From assembly GCF_000021325.1 (NCBI RefSeq), contig NC_011365.1, forward strand, positions 1,708,501-1,772,500: a stretch of DNA of 64,000 nucleotides. The letters are read 5' to 3'. Of this stretch, positions 7,547-16,932 are shown in pieces; positions within the stretch are counted from its first letter, which is position 1, and each line of letters opens with the position of its first letter. Made by a program: the position numbers and the translations under genes. The DNA is from Gluconacetobacter diazotrophicus PA1 5. Its GTDB lineage: Bacteria; Pseudomonadota; Alphaproteobacteria; Acetobacterales; Acetobacteraceae. Below the pieces are notes generated by a model. It was not told the origin of the DNA. It made no database searches and saw only the letters and a program-made list of their open reading frames with translations.

Positions 7547-9358
7547 CTACGGCATCTGGCGATGACAGAGGATATCCGCCCCGGCCGGACTGTGCCGCAC
7601 GGGAGGCGGCGCGGTCCGGCAGGCATCGAGGCGCACCGGACAGCGATCGAGGAACGGGCAGAGCGCGCGAACGTCCGCGCCCCCCGAGGCATCCGCCATC
7701 GGGGCCGGGCGGTCCAGCGCGCGGGCGGCGCGGATATCCTCCAGCCAACCGGGCCGCAATTCGGGCACCGAACCGGTCAGCAGGGTGGTGTAGGGATGAT
7801 GGACCGGATCGCCCAATGCCGCGCGGGGCGTGACCTCGACCGTGCGCCCGCGATACAGGACCATGACGTCGTCGCAGACCGAGCGCAGGGTTTCGAGCCC
7901 ATGCGTGATGAAGATACAGGACAGTCCCAGGTCGCGCTGGATGTCCCGCAGCAGGTCGAGCACGGCCTGCGCCACCACCGTATCCAGCGCGGAGGTGATT
8001 TCGTCGCACAGCAGCACGTCGGGCCGCGCCGCCAGCGCGCGGGCCAGGTTGATCCGCTGCTTCTGCCCGCCGGACAATTCGCCGGGCAGGCGGCCGGCCA
8101 TCGCCGCCGGAAGCTTCACCAGGTCCAGCATGCGCCGGGTTTCCGCATCCAGCGCCGCCCCCTGCATGCCGTGATAGAGCTGCAACGGGCGGGACAGGAT
8201 GGTCCTGATCGGCTGGCGGGGGTTGAGCGCGGTATCCGCCATCTGGAACGCCATCTGGATGCGGCGCTTTTCCTCGCGCGACCGGTGGGCGAGGTCGGGG
8301 GCCAGAGGGGTCCCGTTCAGCATGACGGTGCCCCGGGCCGCGGGCAGGAACCCGGCGATGGTCCGCGCCAGCGTGCTTTTGCCGGACCCGGATTCGCCGA
8401 TGATGCCCAGCGTCCTGCCGCGCCCGAGCGTGAACGTCACGCCATCGACGATCGGCACGACGGGATAGCCCCGCGGATCGAGCCCCCCATAGCCGGCCAC
8501 CAGCCCCGACACCGCCAGGACCGGGGCCTGTCGTTCCGACGGCGGGCGGTCGCGCGCCACGGGGGACGCGGCCTTCAGCAACGCGCGGGTATAGGGGTGG
8601 GCCGGGGCCTCCAGGATCTGCCGGACGGGCGCGATTTCCTGGATCGTGCCGTGGCGCAGCACGACCACCCGGTCCGCGACCTGCGCCACCACCGGCAGGT
8701 CGTGCGAGACGTAGATGCCGGTAATGTTCAGGGCCTTGACCACGGATTTGAACGAGGCCAGCACCTCGATCTGCGTGGTGACGTCCAGCGCGGTCGTCGG
8801 TTCGTCGAAGATGATGATCTCGGGGTCGGTGATCAGCGCCATGGCCGCCAGCAGGCGCTGCAACTGCCCGCCCGATACCTCGTGCGGGTAGCGCCGCCCC
8901 ACATTGTCCGGGTCCGGCAGGGCCAGGAGCCGGAACAGTTCCACCGCGCGGGCCTCCGCCTCGCGCCGCGGCATCGTGGCGTGCAGGTGCGCGGCCTCGA
9001 TGACCTGCGTCATGATCGGCTTGGCCGGGTTGAACGACGCGGCCGCGCTCTGCGCGACATAGGCGACGGTGCGGCCGCGGATCTTCTGCAGCGCCGCCGG
9101 GCCCATCGCATGCACGTCGTACCCCGCGACGGTGATCGTGCCCCCGGCGATACGGCAGTTCTGGCGCGCGTAGCCCAGCAGTGCGAGCGCGATCGTGGTC
9201 TTGCCGGACCCGGATTCGCCGATCAGCGCGATGACTTCGCCCCGCTGGACCGTCAGGTCGATGCCGTCGACGATCACCGTCTCGGGCTCGCCGGGACGCC
9301 GGCCGGTGATCTTCAGGCCGGAGAGGGAGATGATGGGCAGTTCGGCAAGCGACTTCAC
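7547..9358 (-). CDS. fused dual-ATPase component of a peptide-type ABC importer
   Basis: A 603-residue protein carrying two complete ABC ATPases in tandem. The first has Walker A GESGSGKTT, signature VSGGQ and Walker B IIIFDEP; the second has GESGSGKST, LSGGQKQR and VLLCDEI. Each half is followed by the C-terminal oligopeptide-importer extension, and the second ends with the cysteine-containing CPFLDRCPVRLDAC segment. It corresponds to fused DppD-DppF or GsiA. The GTG at 9358 overlaps the TGA of the permease gene (GTGA). It is the last gene of the four-gene transporter operon. Confidence 0.93.
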   Translation of the reverse strand: MKSLAELPIISLSGLKITGRRPGEPETVIVDGIDLTVQRGEVIALIGESGSGKTTIALALLGYARQNCRIAGGTITVAGYDVHAMGPAALQKIRGRTVAYVAQSAAASFNPAKPIMTQVIEAAHLHATMPRREAEARAVELFRLLALPDPDNVGRRYPHEVSGGQLQRLLAAMALITDPEIIIFDEPTTALDVTTQIEVLASFKSVVKALNITGIYVSHDLPVVAQVADRVVVLRHGTIQEIAPVRQILEAPAHPYTRALLKAASPVARDRPPSERQAPVLAVSGLVAGYGGLDPRGYPVVPIVDGVTFTLGRGRTLGIIGESGSGKSTLARTIAGFLPAARGTVMLNGTPLAPDLAHRSREEKRRIQMAFQMADTALNPRQPIRTILSRPLQLYHGMQGAALDAETRRMLDLVKLPAAMAGRLPGELSGGQKQRINLARALAARPDVLLCDEITSALDTVVAQAVLDLLRDIQRDLGLSCIFITHGLETLRSVCDDVMVLYRGRTVEVTPRAALGDPVHHPYTTLLTGSVPELRPGWLEDIRAARALDRPAPMADASGGADVRALCPFLDRCPVRLDACRTAPPPVRHSPAGADILCHRQMP

Positions 9359-10227
9359 CGGCGGCCCCCCTTGGCGGACATCCGGTCGATCGACAGGTTG
9401 ACGCCGACGGTCAGCACCGCGATCGCCAAGGCGGGCGCCAGGACGGCGGGCGCCGCGAAGACGATGCCGAGAATGTTCTCGCGCACCAGCGAGCCGAGGT
9501 CCGCGTCGGGCGGCTGCACCCCCAGCCCGAGGAAGCTGAGATTGCTCAGCAGCAGCACGACATAGACGAAGCGCAGGCCCATGTCCGTCAGCACCGGCCC
9601 GATCATGTTCGGCAGGATTTCGTGGCGGATCAGGTAAGGCAGGCCCTCGCCCCGGCCCCGCGCCACCAGCACGAAATCGAGCTGGTGGAGCTGAAGCGCC
9701 AGCGCATAGGACACGCGATAGCATCCGGGCATGTAGATCACCGCCATCGCGCCGATCAGCACCGGCCAGGACGAACCGAACGCCGCGACGAGGATCAGCC
9801 CGAACAGGACGCTGGGAATGGAAATCAGCGCATCGCACAGGCGGCTGAGCAGGATTTCCGCCCATCCGCCGACCAGGGCCGACCCGATGCCCAGCGTGGC
9901 GCCCACCGCGCAGGCCAGCAGGGTCGCGGCCAGCGCGATGAAGACCGTGTCGCGCACGCCCACCAGGATGCGGCTGAAGACGTCGCGGCCCAGATAATCG
10001 GTGCCGAGAAGAAAATGCCGGCTGGGCGGCGCGAAGACCGCGTCGCTGACCACCGCCCCGCCATCGAAGGGCGCAAGATACGGCAGCAGCAGGACGATCC
10101 CGAAAAGAACGCACGCCCCCAGCGCGACCCCCTGCCGCCCGGTCACCGCCCGGCGCCATGGCCGCGCCGGGCCCGCGATCGTCGCGGCGACCATGCCCGC
10201 CTCGTCATTCAGAACCGGCTCGGTCAA
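9355..10227 (-). CDS. ABC importer permease, DppC type
   Basis: A 290-residue inner-membrane permease with about six membrane segments and the EAA-type coupling loop (LVARGRGEGLPYLIRHEILPN). The family-typical GTDYLGRDVFSRILVG motif lies near residue 70. A TTG start at 10227 is chosen because AGGAGG sits five bases upstream and the TTGA overlaps the stop of the upstream permease gene. It forms a heterodimer with the DppB-type protein and is energised by the fused ATPase. Confidence 0.92.
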   Translation of the reverse strand: MTEPVLNDEAGMVAATIAGPARPWRRAVTGRQGVALGACVLFGIVLLLPYLAPFDGGAVVSDAVFAPPSRHFLLGTDYLGRDVFSRILVGVRDTVFIALAATLLACAVGATLGIGSALVGGWAEILLSRLCDALISIPSVLFGLILVAAFGSSWPVLIGAMAVIYMPGCYRVSYALALQLHQLDFVLVARGRGEGLPYLIRHEILPNMIGPVLTDMGLRFVYVVLLLSNLSFLGLGVQPPDADLGSLVRENILGIVFAAPAVLAPALAIAVLTVGVNLSIDRMSAKGGRR

Positions 10228-11195
10228 GAACGCCTCCTGCGCGGGTTGCCGAGTATGGATGCGACATCGGCCAGCGTGATCAGCACCAGGTAGGTCCCGC
10301 TGAAAATCAGGGCGCAGGCCTGGATGACGGGCATGTCGCGCGTTGCCACGGCATCCACCATCAGTTTCGCGAGGCCCGGGTAATCGAACACGGTCTCGAT
10401 CACCACGACGCCGCCCAGCAGCCCGGACAGGCTGAGCGCGATGATGTTCAGCAGCGCCCCGATCGTGTTCGGAAGCGCATGCACCAGGACCAGCCTGACC
10501 GGGCCGCAGCCCTTCAGGCGCGCCATCTCGATATAGGGCGCGTCCAGTGCGTCGCACATCGCGGCCCGCGTCATGCGGATCATCTGGGCGATCACCACGC
10601 AGCTCAGGCTGATGACCGGCATGGCGAAGGCCCGCAGGAAATCGCCCGGCCCATGCACCTGCGTCGTGTCCGACAGCGCCGGCAGCCAGCGCAGTTCCAC
10701 GGCGAAGACCAGGACCGCGAAAGTGGCGACCAGGAATTCCGGCAGGGACACGACCGCGATCGTCGCCGACGCCACCGTGCGGTCATACCAGCTCTGGCGG
10801 AAGACGGCGGAGGTGATGCCCAGGACCAGCGCCGTGGGCACCGTGACCAGGGCCGTCAGCCCGGCCAGCAGCAGCGAATGCGGCAGCCGCTGCCCGATCA
10901 GCGCGCGCACCGGGGCGTGGTTGATCAGGGAATAGCCGGGATCACCGTGCAGCATCCCGCCGATCCAGACCAGGAACCGCCACCATCCGGGCTGGTCCAG
11001 ATGCAGGGAATGGCGCAGCGCGGCCGCCGCTTCCGGTGTCGCGCTGCGTCCCAGGATGGCCTGCGCGGCATCGCCGGGCAGGAAGCTGGTCGCGGCGAAG
11101 ATCAGGATGGTCACCAGCAGGAGCGTGCCCAGCGCGGACAGGATGCGCAGGCCCGCCAGCCGCAGCACGATCAGGTGGCGCGAAAACCGGTTCAT
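10224..11195 (-). CDS. ABC importer permease, DppB type
   Basis: A 323-residue permease of the peptide/nickel importer family. It has the N-terminal membrane helix, the periplasmic loop with LPGDAAQAILG, and the cytoplasmic EAA loop (IEMARLKGCGPVRLVLVHALPN). It overlaps the downstream DppC-type gene by four bases and its own start overlaps the end of the binding-protein gene by four bases, indicating a single tightly coupled transcript. Confidence 0.93.
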   Translation of the reverse strand: MNRFSRHLIVLRLAGLRILSALGTLLLVTILIFAATSFLPGDAAQAILGRSATPEAAAALRHSLHLDQPGWWRFLVWIGGMLHGDPGYSLINHAPVRALIGQRLPHSLLLAGLTALVTVPTALVLGITSAVFRQSWYDRTVASATIAVVSLPEFLVATFAVLVFAVELRWLPALSDTTQVHGPGDFLRAFAMPVISLSCVVIAQMIRMTRAAMCDALDAPYIEMARLKGCGPVRLVLVHALPNTIGALLNIIALSLSGLLGGVVVIETVFDYPGLAKLMVDAVATRDMPVIQACALIFSGTYLVLITLADVASILGNPRRRRS

Positions 11196-12733
11196 GACGC
11201 CAGCCAGACATGGCGGGCGAATTCGAAGCCCATGAACTCCCCCGTCTTCCTGGGCCGCATGCCGCGCAGACGGGGTGAAAACGCGTCGATATCACTCAGG
11301 AACAGCGGAATGCACACCCCACTGCCGTCATGGACCAGGACCTGCATTTGCGCGAACATCTCGGCCCGCAGGCTTTCATTGCGCTCGCCCCGCGCGGCGC
11401 GCAGCAGCCGGTCGAATTCAGGATTGCGCCAGCGGGATTCGTTCCACGGCGCGTCCGAGGCATAGGACAGCGAAAACGCCATTTCGGCCCGGGGCCGGGG
11501 GTTCAGATTGCCGAAGGATATCGGCGCCTGCATCCAGTAATTCGACCAGTACCCGTCCGCCGGGACCTGCTGGATGGCCAGGTCGATGCCCAGCGGCCGC
11601 GCATCGTGCTGCAACAGGATCGCCATTTCGACCGATCCCTCCGCCGCCGGCGAACAGACCATCGGCACCCGGCTGCCCGTCAGGCCGGATCGCCGGAAAT
11701 GATAGCGCGCGCGGTCCAGGTCCTGCACGGTCTGGGGCAGCGACGCATCGAAATAGGGAAACCCCGGTGCGATCGGCTGGTCGTTCCCGACCTGCGCGTA
11801 GCCCCGGAAGATCGCGCTTTTCATCTGCTCGCGATTGAACAGGTATTTCATTCCGCGCACGAAATCCGGGTTATTGCCAGGCGCCTGGTCCAGCCGCATG
11901 ATGAAATCGGTATAGGCCCCGCCCGGCGCTTCCATGATCTGCAGGCCGCGCTGCCGCAGCAGGGGCGCCAGCCGCGGATTGACGCCGCCGATCAGGTCGA
12001 CGTCCCCGGACATCAGCGCATCATGGCGCGCCATGTCATCGGCGATGGTGAAAAATTCGATTTCGTCCAGGTGGGGCTGTCCGTCGCGCCAATAGTCCGG
12101 ATTGCGCACGGCGACCGAGCGGATGCCGGGGCTGAATTCCTGGCAGAGGAACGGGCCCGTGCCGTTGGCGCGCGAAAAATCGGTCGTGGCGTTCTTGATG
12201 ATGTAGAACGGCGCCAGGGACAGAAGGGCCGGAAGATCGACATTGGCCGCGACCAGCGTCAACTCGACCTCGTCGGCGGCACGCGCGCGGATGCTGCCGA
12301 ACTGCCGGGCGATCGCCTTCTGCTGCGAGCCCACGCGCGGGTCGAGATGCCGCAGCAGCGAAAACACCACATCGTCCGCCGTCAGCGGGGAGCCGTCATG
12401 AAAGCGGACCCCCTTGCGCAGCCGGATCGTCCAGCGGATGGCGTCGTCGCTTTCGATCGCAATGGCCAGGGAGGGCTGTACCTGCAGCGCCTCGTCCAGT
12501 TCCGTCAGCGCGTCATAGAACATCGCGCCACGGATATAATCCGTGGACAGCGCCCCGCGCGCGGGGTCGAGCGTATCGGCGCTGGACCCGGAAAAGCCGG
12601 CGACGCGGATGCGCCCCCCGCGCCGGGAGATTTCCACCGCCTGCGCCCGCGCGCCCGGCGGCGCGCAGGCCGCGATAGCGCCCCCGGCCAGGATCTGAAG
12701 CGCGTCGCGGCGCGTATGAGAGCGGAAAGCCAC
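11192..12733 (-). CDS. periplasmic substrate-binding protein of a peptide-type ABC importer (SBP family 5)
   Basis: A 513-residue family-5 solute-binding protein. The N-terminus has a twin-arginine-like signal (SHTRRDALQ, then a hydrophobic stretch ending CAPPGARAQA), so export through Tat is likely. Family segments include LRKGVRFHDGSPLTADDVVFS and the DPARG region. The GTG at 12733 follows GGAGG at about ten bases, and the frame is open further upstream. It is first in the importer operon and divergent from the ArgE-like gene, which suggests that an acylated amino acid or small peptide is imported and then hydrolysed. The substrate is an inference only. Confidence 0.88.
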   Translation of the reverse strand: MAFRSHTRRDALQILAGGAIAACAPPGARAQAVEISRRGGRIRVAGFSGSSADTLDPARGALSTDYIRGAMFYDALTELDEALQVQPSLAIAIESDDAIRWTIRLRKGVRFHDGSPLTADDVVFSLLRHLDPRVGSQQKAIARQFGSIRARAADEVELTLVAANVDLPALLSLAPFYIIKNATTDFSRANGTGPFLCQEFSPGIRSVAVRNPDYWRDGQPHLDEIEFFTIADDMARHDALMSGDVDLIGGVNPRLAPLLRQRGLQIMEAPGGAYTDFIMRLDQAPGNNPDFVRGMKYLFNREQMKSAIFRGYAQVGNDQPIAPGFPYFDASLPQTVQDLDRARYHFRRSGLTGSRVPMVCSPAAEGSVEMAILLQHDARPLGIDLAIQQVPADGYWSNYWMQAPISFGNLNPRPRAEMAFSLSYASDAPWNESRWRNPEFDRLLRAARGERNESLRAEMFAQMQVLVHDGSGVCIPLFLSDIDAFSPRLRGMRPRKTGEFMGFEFARHVWLAS

Positions 12734-12983
12734 CGGGTTACAGCTCCTCCAGCGCGATTTTTGAAAGCATAACCCGTTCGTAACGATAAGGGAGCGCGTC
12801 TTCGCGGCCGGAGAGAGGAGATTCTGTCGTTTCGTCCCCCGTTCGCGGCAGAGCGTGTCGCACGGCAGCACGTGCTTCACGGCGGAACGATTGCGGTATG
12901 ATCTATCGAAATGCCGTCCACATTCGCAACGCCGCCTTGCCGCATCCGTGGGACAAATCGACACACGGGAACGCGGGGGAACG

Positions 12984-14108
12984 ATGACGGTTGTCGACAT
13001 ACTGGAACGCCTGATCGCCTTTCCGTCCGTCGTCGGCACGCCCAATGGCGCGATCGTCCAGTGGGTCCGCGCCTATCTGGAGGAACACGGCGCCACGGTA
13101 TCCGCCCTGCCGGGGCCGGAGGGCGACCGGTTCAACCTGTTCGCCACCATCGGCCCCGCCGACCGGCCGGGTTATATCCTGTCGGGCCACACCGACGTCG
13201 TTCCCGCCGGCGAACCGGAATGGTCATCCGACCCGTTTTGCATGCGCGCGGACGGCGATGCGCTGTTCGGGCGCGGGACGTCCGACATGAAGGGCTTCCT
13301 TGCCGCCGTCCTGGCGAGCGTCCCCGCGCTGGCGCGGATGAAGCTGGCCCGGCCGATCCATATCGCCTTTTCCTATGACGAGGAGGCCGGCGCGCGCGGC
13401 GTGCCGCACATGATCGCCCGCCTGCCCGAGCTTTGCGCCCGCCCCCTGGGCGCCATCATCGGCGAACCCAGCCTGATGCGCGGAATCCGCGCCCATAAGG
13501 GCAAGGTGGCGGCACGGATCACGCTGCGGGGCAGGCCGGGCCATTCCTCCCGCCCCGACCTGGGCGCGAATGCCATCCACGCGATGGCCGGCATCCTCGG
13601 CGCCACCGTCGCGCAGGCGCGAAAGCTGACCGAGGGCCCGCTGCACCCGGCTTTCCAGCCCCCGTATTCGTCGCTGCAGGCGGGGGTGATCTCCGGCGGG
13701 CAGGCCATCAACGTGATCCCGGAACGCTGCACGATGGATGTCGAGGCGCGCGCCATCCATGGCGTCGAGCCGGCGGACCTTCTGGCGCCCATCCGCGAGG
13801 CGGTCGAAACCCTCACCATCGACGGCGTGCGGGCGGAGTGGGAGCAGATCAGCGCCTACCCTGCCCTGCTGCTGGCGCCGGACACCGGACTGGCCCGCCT
13901 GGTCGAAGACCTGACCGGCCAGGACACCCTTCCGGCGGTCAGCTACGGCACCGAGGCGGGGCTGTTCCAGCAGGCCGGCATCGATGCGATCATCTGCGGA
14001 CCGGGCGATATCGGCCGCGCGCACAAGCCCGACGAATTCATACTGGAAAGCGAACTGGCCGCATGCCTGCGCATGATCGCGGCACTCGGTCAACGCTGTG
14101 CGTCGTGA
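12984..14108 (+). CDS. argE: M20 metallopeptidase, acetylornithine-deacetylase (ArgE) like
   Basis: A 374-residue dinuclear zinc hydrolase. Metal ligands and catalytic residues are visible in order: SGHTDVVPA, RGTSDMKGF, YDEEAGARG, IGEPS and a late CGPGDIGRAHKPDE. Length and motifs match ArgE (N-acetylornithine deacetylase). Close relatives hydrolyse other N-acyl amino acids or N-formyl compounds, and the transporter and dehydrogenase neighbours fit a catabolic role as well as arginine synthesis. The ATG at 12984 follows a purine-rich GGGGGA. The aldehyde dehydrogenase follows 34 bases downstream on the same strand. Confidence 0.8.
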   Translation: MTVVDILERLIAFPSVVGTPNGAIVQWVRAYLEEHGATVSALPGPEGDRFNLFATIGPADRPGYILSGHTDVVPAGEPEWSSDPFCMRADGDALFGRGTSDMKGFLAAVLASVPALARMKLARPIHIAFSYDEEAGARGVPHMIARLPELCARPLGAIIGEPSLMRGIRAHKGKVAARITLRGRPGHSSRPDLGANAIHAMAGILGATVAQARKLTEGPLHPAFQPPYSSLQAGVISGGQAINVIPERCTMDVEARAIHGVEPADLLAPIREAVETLTIDGVRAEWEQISAYPALLLAPDTGLARLVEDLTGQDTLPAVSYGTEAGLFQQAGIDAIICGPGDIGRAHKPDEFILESELAACLRMIAALGQRCAS

Positions 14109-14142
14109 CGCCGACGCAGCAGGAATACAACAGGATTTCCCG

Positions 14143-15606
14143 ATGAGCCTGAGCTTCGACCCGGATACGCTTCCCCTGCCCGTCGGCCATTTCATCGGCG
14201 GGGACCTTCTGCCCGCCGAGCCCGTGATCGATATCCTCCGTCCCTCCGACGGGCGGCCACAGACCGGATGCCCCCTGGCCGGGGCCGACCTTGTCGACCG
14301 GGCGGTCAATACCGCAAAGGCGGCGCTGAAATCCAGCAACTGGGCCGGACTGCGCCCCCGCGAACGCACCAGAATCCTTCAGGCGTGGGCGGACCTGATG
14401 GAAACGGAAGCCGCGACCCTGGCCAAAATCGAGGCCCTGTCTTCCAGCAGGCCGGTCGGGCAGCTTGTCGCGGGAGATATCGCCGTCACGGCGGAACAGA
14501 TCCGATTCTTCGCCGAATTCGCCGACAAGGAAGGCAGCGATCTGGTTCCGACCGACGACCGCAGCCTGGGCATGATCATGACCGAGCCCTATGGCGTGGT
14601 CGGTGCCATCGTGCCGTGGAACGTGCCGATCAGCACCGCCGGATGGAAACTGGGGCCCGCCCTGGCCGCCGGAAACGCCGTTGTCCTGAAACCGTCCGAA
14701 CAGACCCCGTTCTCGGTCGTCCATATGGCGCGACTGGCGGTGAAGGCCGGTGTTCCCGCCGGGCTGATCAATATCGTCCTGGGTGACGGGCAGACGACCG
14801 GCAGCGCGATCACCGGGCACCCCGGCATTGCCAAGGTCAGCTTCACGGGGTCCAGCCGTGCCGGCGCCGCCATTGCCGGTCACATCGCCGCCACCGGCAT
14901 CAAGCCCATGACGCTGGAGTTGGGGGGGAAAAGCCCGCAGATCGTCTTTGCCGACGCCGACCTGCCCCGGGCGGCCGATGCCATCGCCGCCAGCATCCTG
15001 GCCAATGCCGGACAGGGCTGCGTGGCCGGAACGCGCCTGATCCTGCAGGACGGCATCGCCGGCCCGTTGGTCGAAGCCGTCGCCGCGCGCATGGAGCGCG
15101 TGCGTCCCGGCCCGACCTGGGACGAGACATCGTGCTATCCCCCCATCATTTCCGAAGTGCAGATCAGCCGTATCGACGGCATCGTGCAGGCCGCGATCGC
15201 CCACGGCGCGGAATGCGTCATCGGCGGCGGCCGGATGGACTGCGCGGGATATTTCTACAAGCCCACGATCCTGGCCAACGTGTCCCCCCGGTCCCCGGCG
15301 CTGCTGGAGGAAATCTTCGGCCCCGTCCTGACCGTCCAGACCTTTACCGAGGAGGAGGAGGCGCTGGCCCTGGCCGACCACCCGACATACGGCCTGGCCG
15401 CCGGGGTTTTCACGTCCGACCTGTCACGCGCCGTCCGCATGAGCCGCCTGATCCAGGCGGGGACGATCTGGGTCAACCGCTATAGCCGGTCGCGCGACCA
15501 TATCCTGCCGACCGGGGGATACAAGCAGTCCGGGCTGGGGAAGGATCTGGGGCGGGAGGCGTATCTGGCCAACCGCAAGAGCAAGAGCGTCCTGATCGGT
15601 CTTTGA
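14143..15606 (+). CDS. NAD(P)-dependent aldehyde dehydrogenase
   Basis: A 487-residue ALDH. It has the WNVPI segment after VVGAIVP, the nucleotide-binding FTGSSRAGAAIAG, the general-base glutamate in LELGGKSP and the nucleophilic cysteine in NAGQGCVAG. The substrate is not evident; gamma-aminobutyraldehyde or betaine-aldehyde types are plausible given the nearby amine oxidases. It lies 34 bases after the ArgE-like gene. The stop codon overlaps the arm of a strong bidirectional terminator. Confidence 0.88.
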   Translation: MSLSFDPDTLPLPVGHFIGGDLLPAEPVIDILRPSDGRPQTGCPLAGADLVDRAVNTAKAALKSSNWAGLRPRERTRILQAWADLMETEAATLAKIEALSSSRPVGQLVAGDIAVTAEQIRFFAEFADKEGSDLVPTDDRSLGMIMTEPYGVVGAIVPWNVPISTAGWKLGPALAAGNAVVLKPSEQTPFSVVHMARLAVKAGVPAGLINIVLGDGQTTGSAITGHPGIAKVSFTGSSRAGAAIAGHIAATGIKPMTLELGGKSPQIVFADADLPRAADAIAASILANAGQGCVAGTRLILQDGIAGPLVEAVAARMERVRPGPTWDETSCYPPIISEVQISRIDGIVQAAIAHGAECVIGGGRMDCAGYFYKPTILANVSPRSPALLEEIFGPVLTVQTFTEEEEALALADHPTYGLAAGVFTSDLSRAVRMSRLIQAGTIWVNRYSRSRDHILPTGGYKQSGLGKDLGREAYLANRKSKSVLIGL

Positions 15607-15645
15607 GGACAGCCCTTCTTTTCCTGAGGAAAGAAGGGCTGTCCT
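15606..15645. terminator. bidirectional rho-independent terminator
   Basis: AGGACAGCCCTTCTTT (15606-15621) and its exact complement (15630-15645) form a 16-base-pair stem with an eight-base loop, followed by further T residues on the plus strand. It sits between the convergent aldehyde dehydrogenase (+) and FAD oxidoreductase (-) genes and should stop transcription from both. Confidence 0.88.
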
Positions 15646-15646
15646 T

Positions 15647-16921
15647 TCAGCGGATGCGATCCAGCATCTTGTAGTAGAGTCCGACCATCGGCAGAAACCA
15701 CGGCTTGCCGAAATGCCCCGGAATGGCGTTCCACGCGACGCCCTTCATCGGGTTGCGGTCCTCGCGGCCAAGGATATTGTCGGCCATGACCACGCCAAGC
15801 TGGGTCGAAAGCTGGGCGCCGTGTCCCGAAAACCCCATGGCATACCACACGCCATCCTGATACCCGGCGCGCGGCAGGCGATCCTGCGTCATGTCCAGCA
15901 GGCCGCCCCAGCAGTAATCGATTTCGACATCGGCCAGGGCAGGAAAGATGGAGGCCATCTGCGCGCGCAGGATCTTGCCGCTCCTGGCATCCGACGTGTG
16001 GTCGGACGTTGCCGAGAACCGGGCGCGACCGCCGAAGATCAGGCGGTTGTCGGGCGACAGGCGGAAATAGTTCCCGACATGCATCGACGTCACGCAGGTA
16101 CGGTTGCCCGGCATGGCCGCCGCGATTTCGGCGGCGTTCAGCGGGCGGGTGGCGATGATGAAACTGCCGACGACGATGATCCGCTTGCGGAAGAACCCGA
16201 AATTCGGCGTCGTATAGGCGCCCGTCGCGACAAGCACGGTGTCCGCCGTCACCTGCCCGCGCGGCGTCGTCAGGACGTGCCGGTTCCCGGTCCTGACGGT
16301 GTCCGTCACCGGCGCGTTTTCGAAAATGGTGCCGCCATGCCGCACGACCGCCTGGGCCAGGCCCGTCACATAACGGCCCATATGCATCACCGCGCTCTTG
16401 CGGAAGAGCATCGCGCCGTAGAACGGCGCGCCGATCTCGGCCTTCAGGTCGCCTGCGGACAGCAGGGCGGTGTCGGGATCGACCTCGGCGTGGATCGCCT
16501 CGAAATTTTTCGCCAGTCCCGCGACGTGCTGGGGCTTGGAGGCCAGCTTGAGCTTGCCCGCGCGCCGGAAATCGCAGTCGATCCCCTCGTCGTCGATGAT
16601 CGAGGCGATGGTGTCGATCGAATCGTCGAACGCCTTGTAGAGCGCGATCGCGCGCTCCTTGCCCAGCTTCGCCTTCGCATCGGGGTAGCTGTGGGCCAGC
16701 CCGTTGTTCAGGTGCCCGCCATTGCGGCCGGACGCGCCCCAGCCCACACGCTCCGCCTCCAGCACGACGACGCGGGCCCCTGCCCTGGCAAGCTGCCGGG
16801 CTGCCGACAGCCCCGTGAAACCGCCGCCGATCACCGCGACGTCATAGTGGCCATCGACCGGCCCGCCCGCGCCCTTGTCGAAGACGGGGGCCGTGTCATG
16901 CCAGTAGGAGGCGAATTTCAT
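15647..16921 (-). CDS. FAD-dependent amine/amino-acid oxidoreductase (PuuB-like)
   Basis: A 424-residue flavoprotein with the N-terminal dinucleotide-binding motif VIGGGFTGLSAA, the acidic end of the second strand (VVVLEAE) and the family motif GWGASGRNGGH. The C-terminal LDMTQDRLPRAG and GFSGHGAQLS segments bind the flavin. It resembles gamma-glutamylputrescine oxidase (PuuB) and related DAO-family enzymes; the substrate is inferred only. It lies 11 bases downstream of the HAD hydrolase gene, probably in one operon. Together with the aldehyde dehydrogenase opposite and the distant aminotransferase, a polyamine or amine pathway is possible. Confidence 0.82.
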   Translation of the reverse strand: MKFASYWHDTAPVFDKGAGGPVDGHYDVAVIGGGFTGLSAARQLARAGARVVVLEAERVGWGASGRNGGHLNNGLAHSYPDAKAKLGKERAIALYKAFDDSIDTIASIIDDEGIDCDFRRAGKLKLASKPQHVAGLAKNFEAIHAEVDPDTALLSAGDLKAEIGAPFYGAMLFRKSAVMHMGRYVTGLAQAVVRHGGTIFENAPVTDTVRTGNRHVLTTPRGQVTADTVLVATGAYTTPNFGFFRKRIIVVGSFIIATRPLNAAEIAAAMPGNRTCVTSMHVGNYFRLSPDNRLIFGGRARFSATSDHTSDARSGKILRAQMASIFPALADVEIDYCWGGLLDMTQDRLPRAGYQDGVWYAMGFSGHGAQLSTQLGVVMADNILGREDRNPMKGVAWNAIPGHFGKPWFLPMVGLYYKMLDRIR

Positions 16922-16932
16922 GGTCTTGACCT

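Noticed and set aside
6671-9565. Plus-strand open frame of 964 codons opposite the catalase-like and ABC ATPase genes
   Set aside because: Antisense to clear genes with complete Walker and signature motifs; the translated product is compositionally biased and unlike any family.
7547-10159. 870-residue reading for the dual ATPase
   Set aside because: The first 267 codons are an out-of-frame reading of the DppC-type permease; the GTG at 9358 with GTGA overlap gives the normal length.
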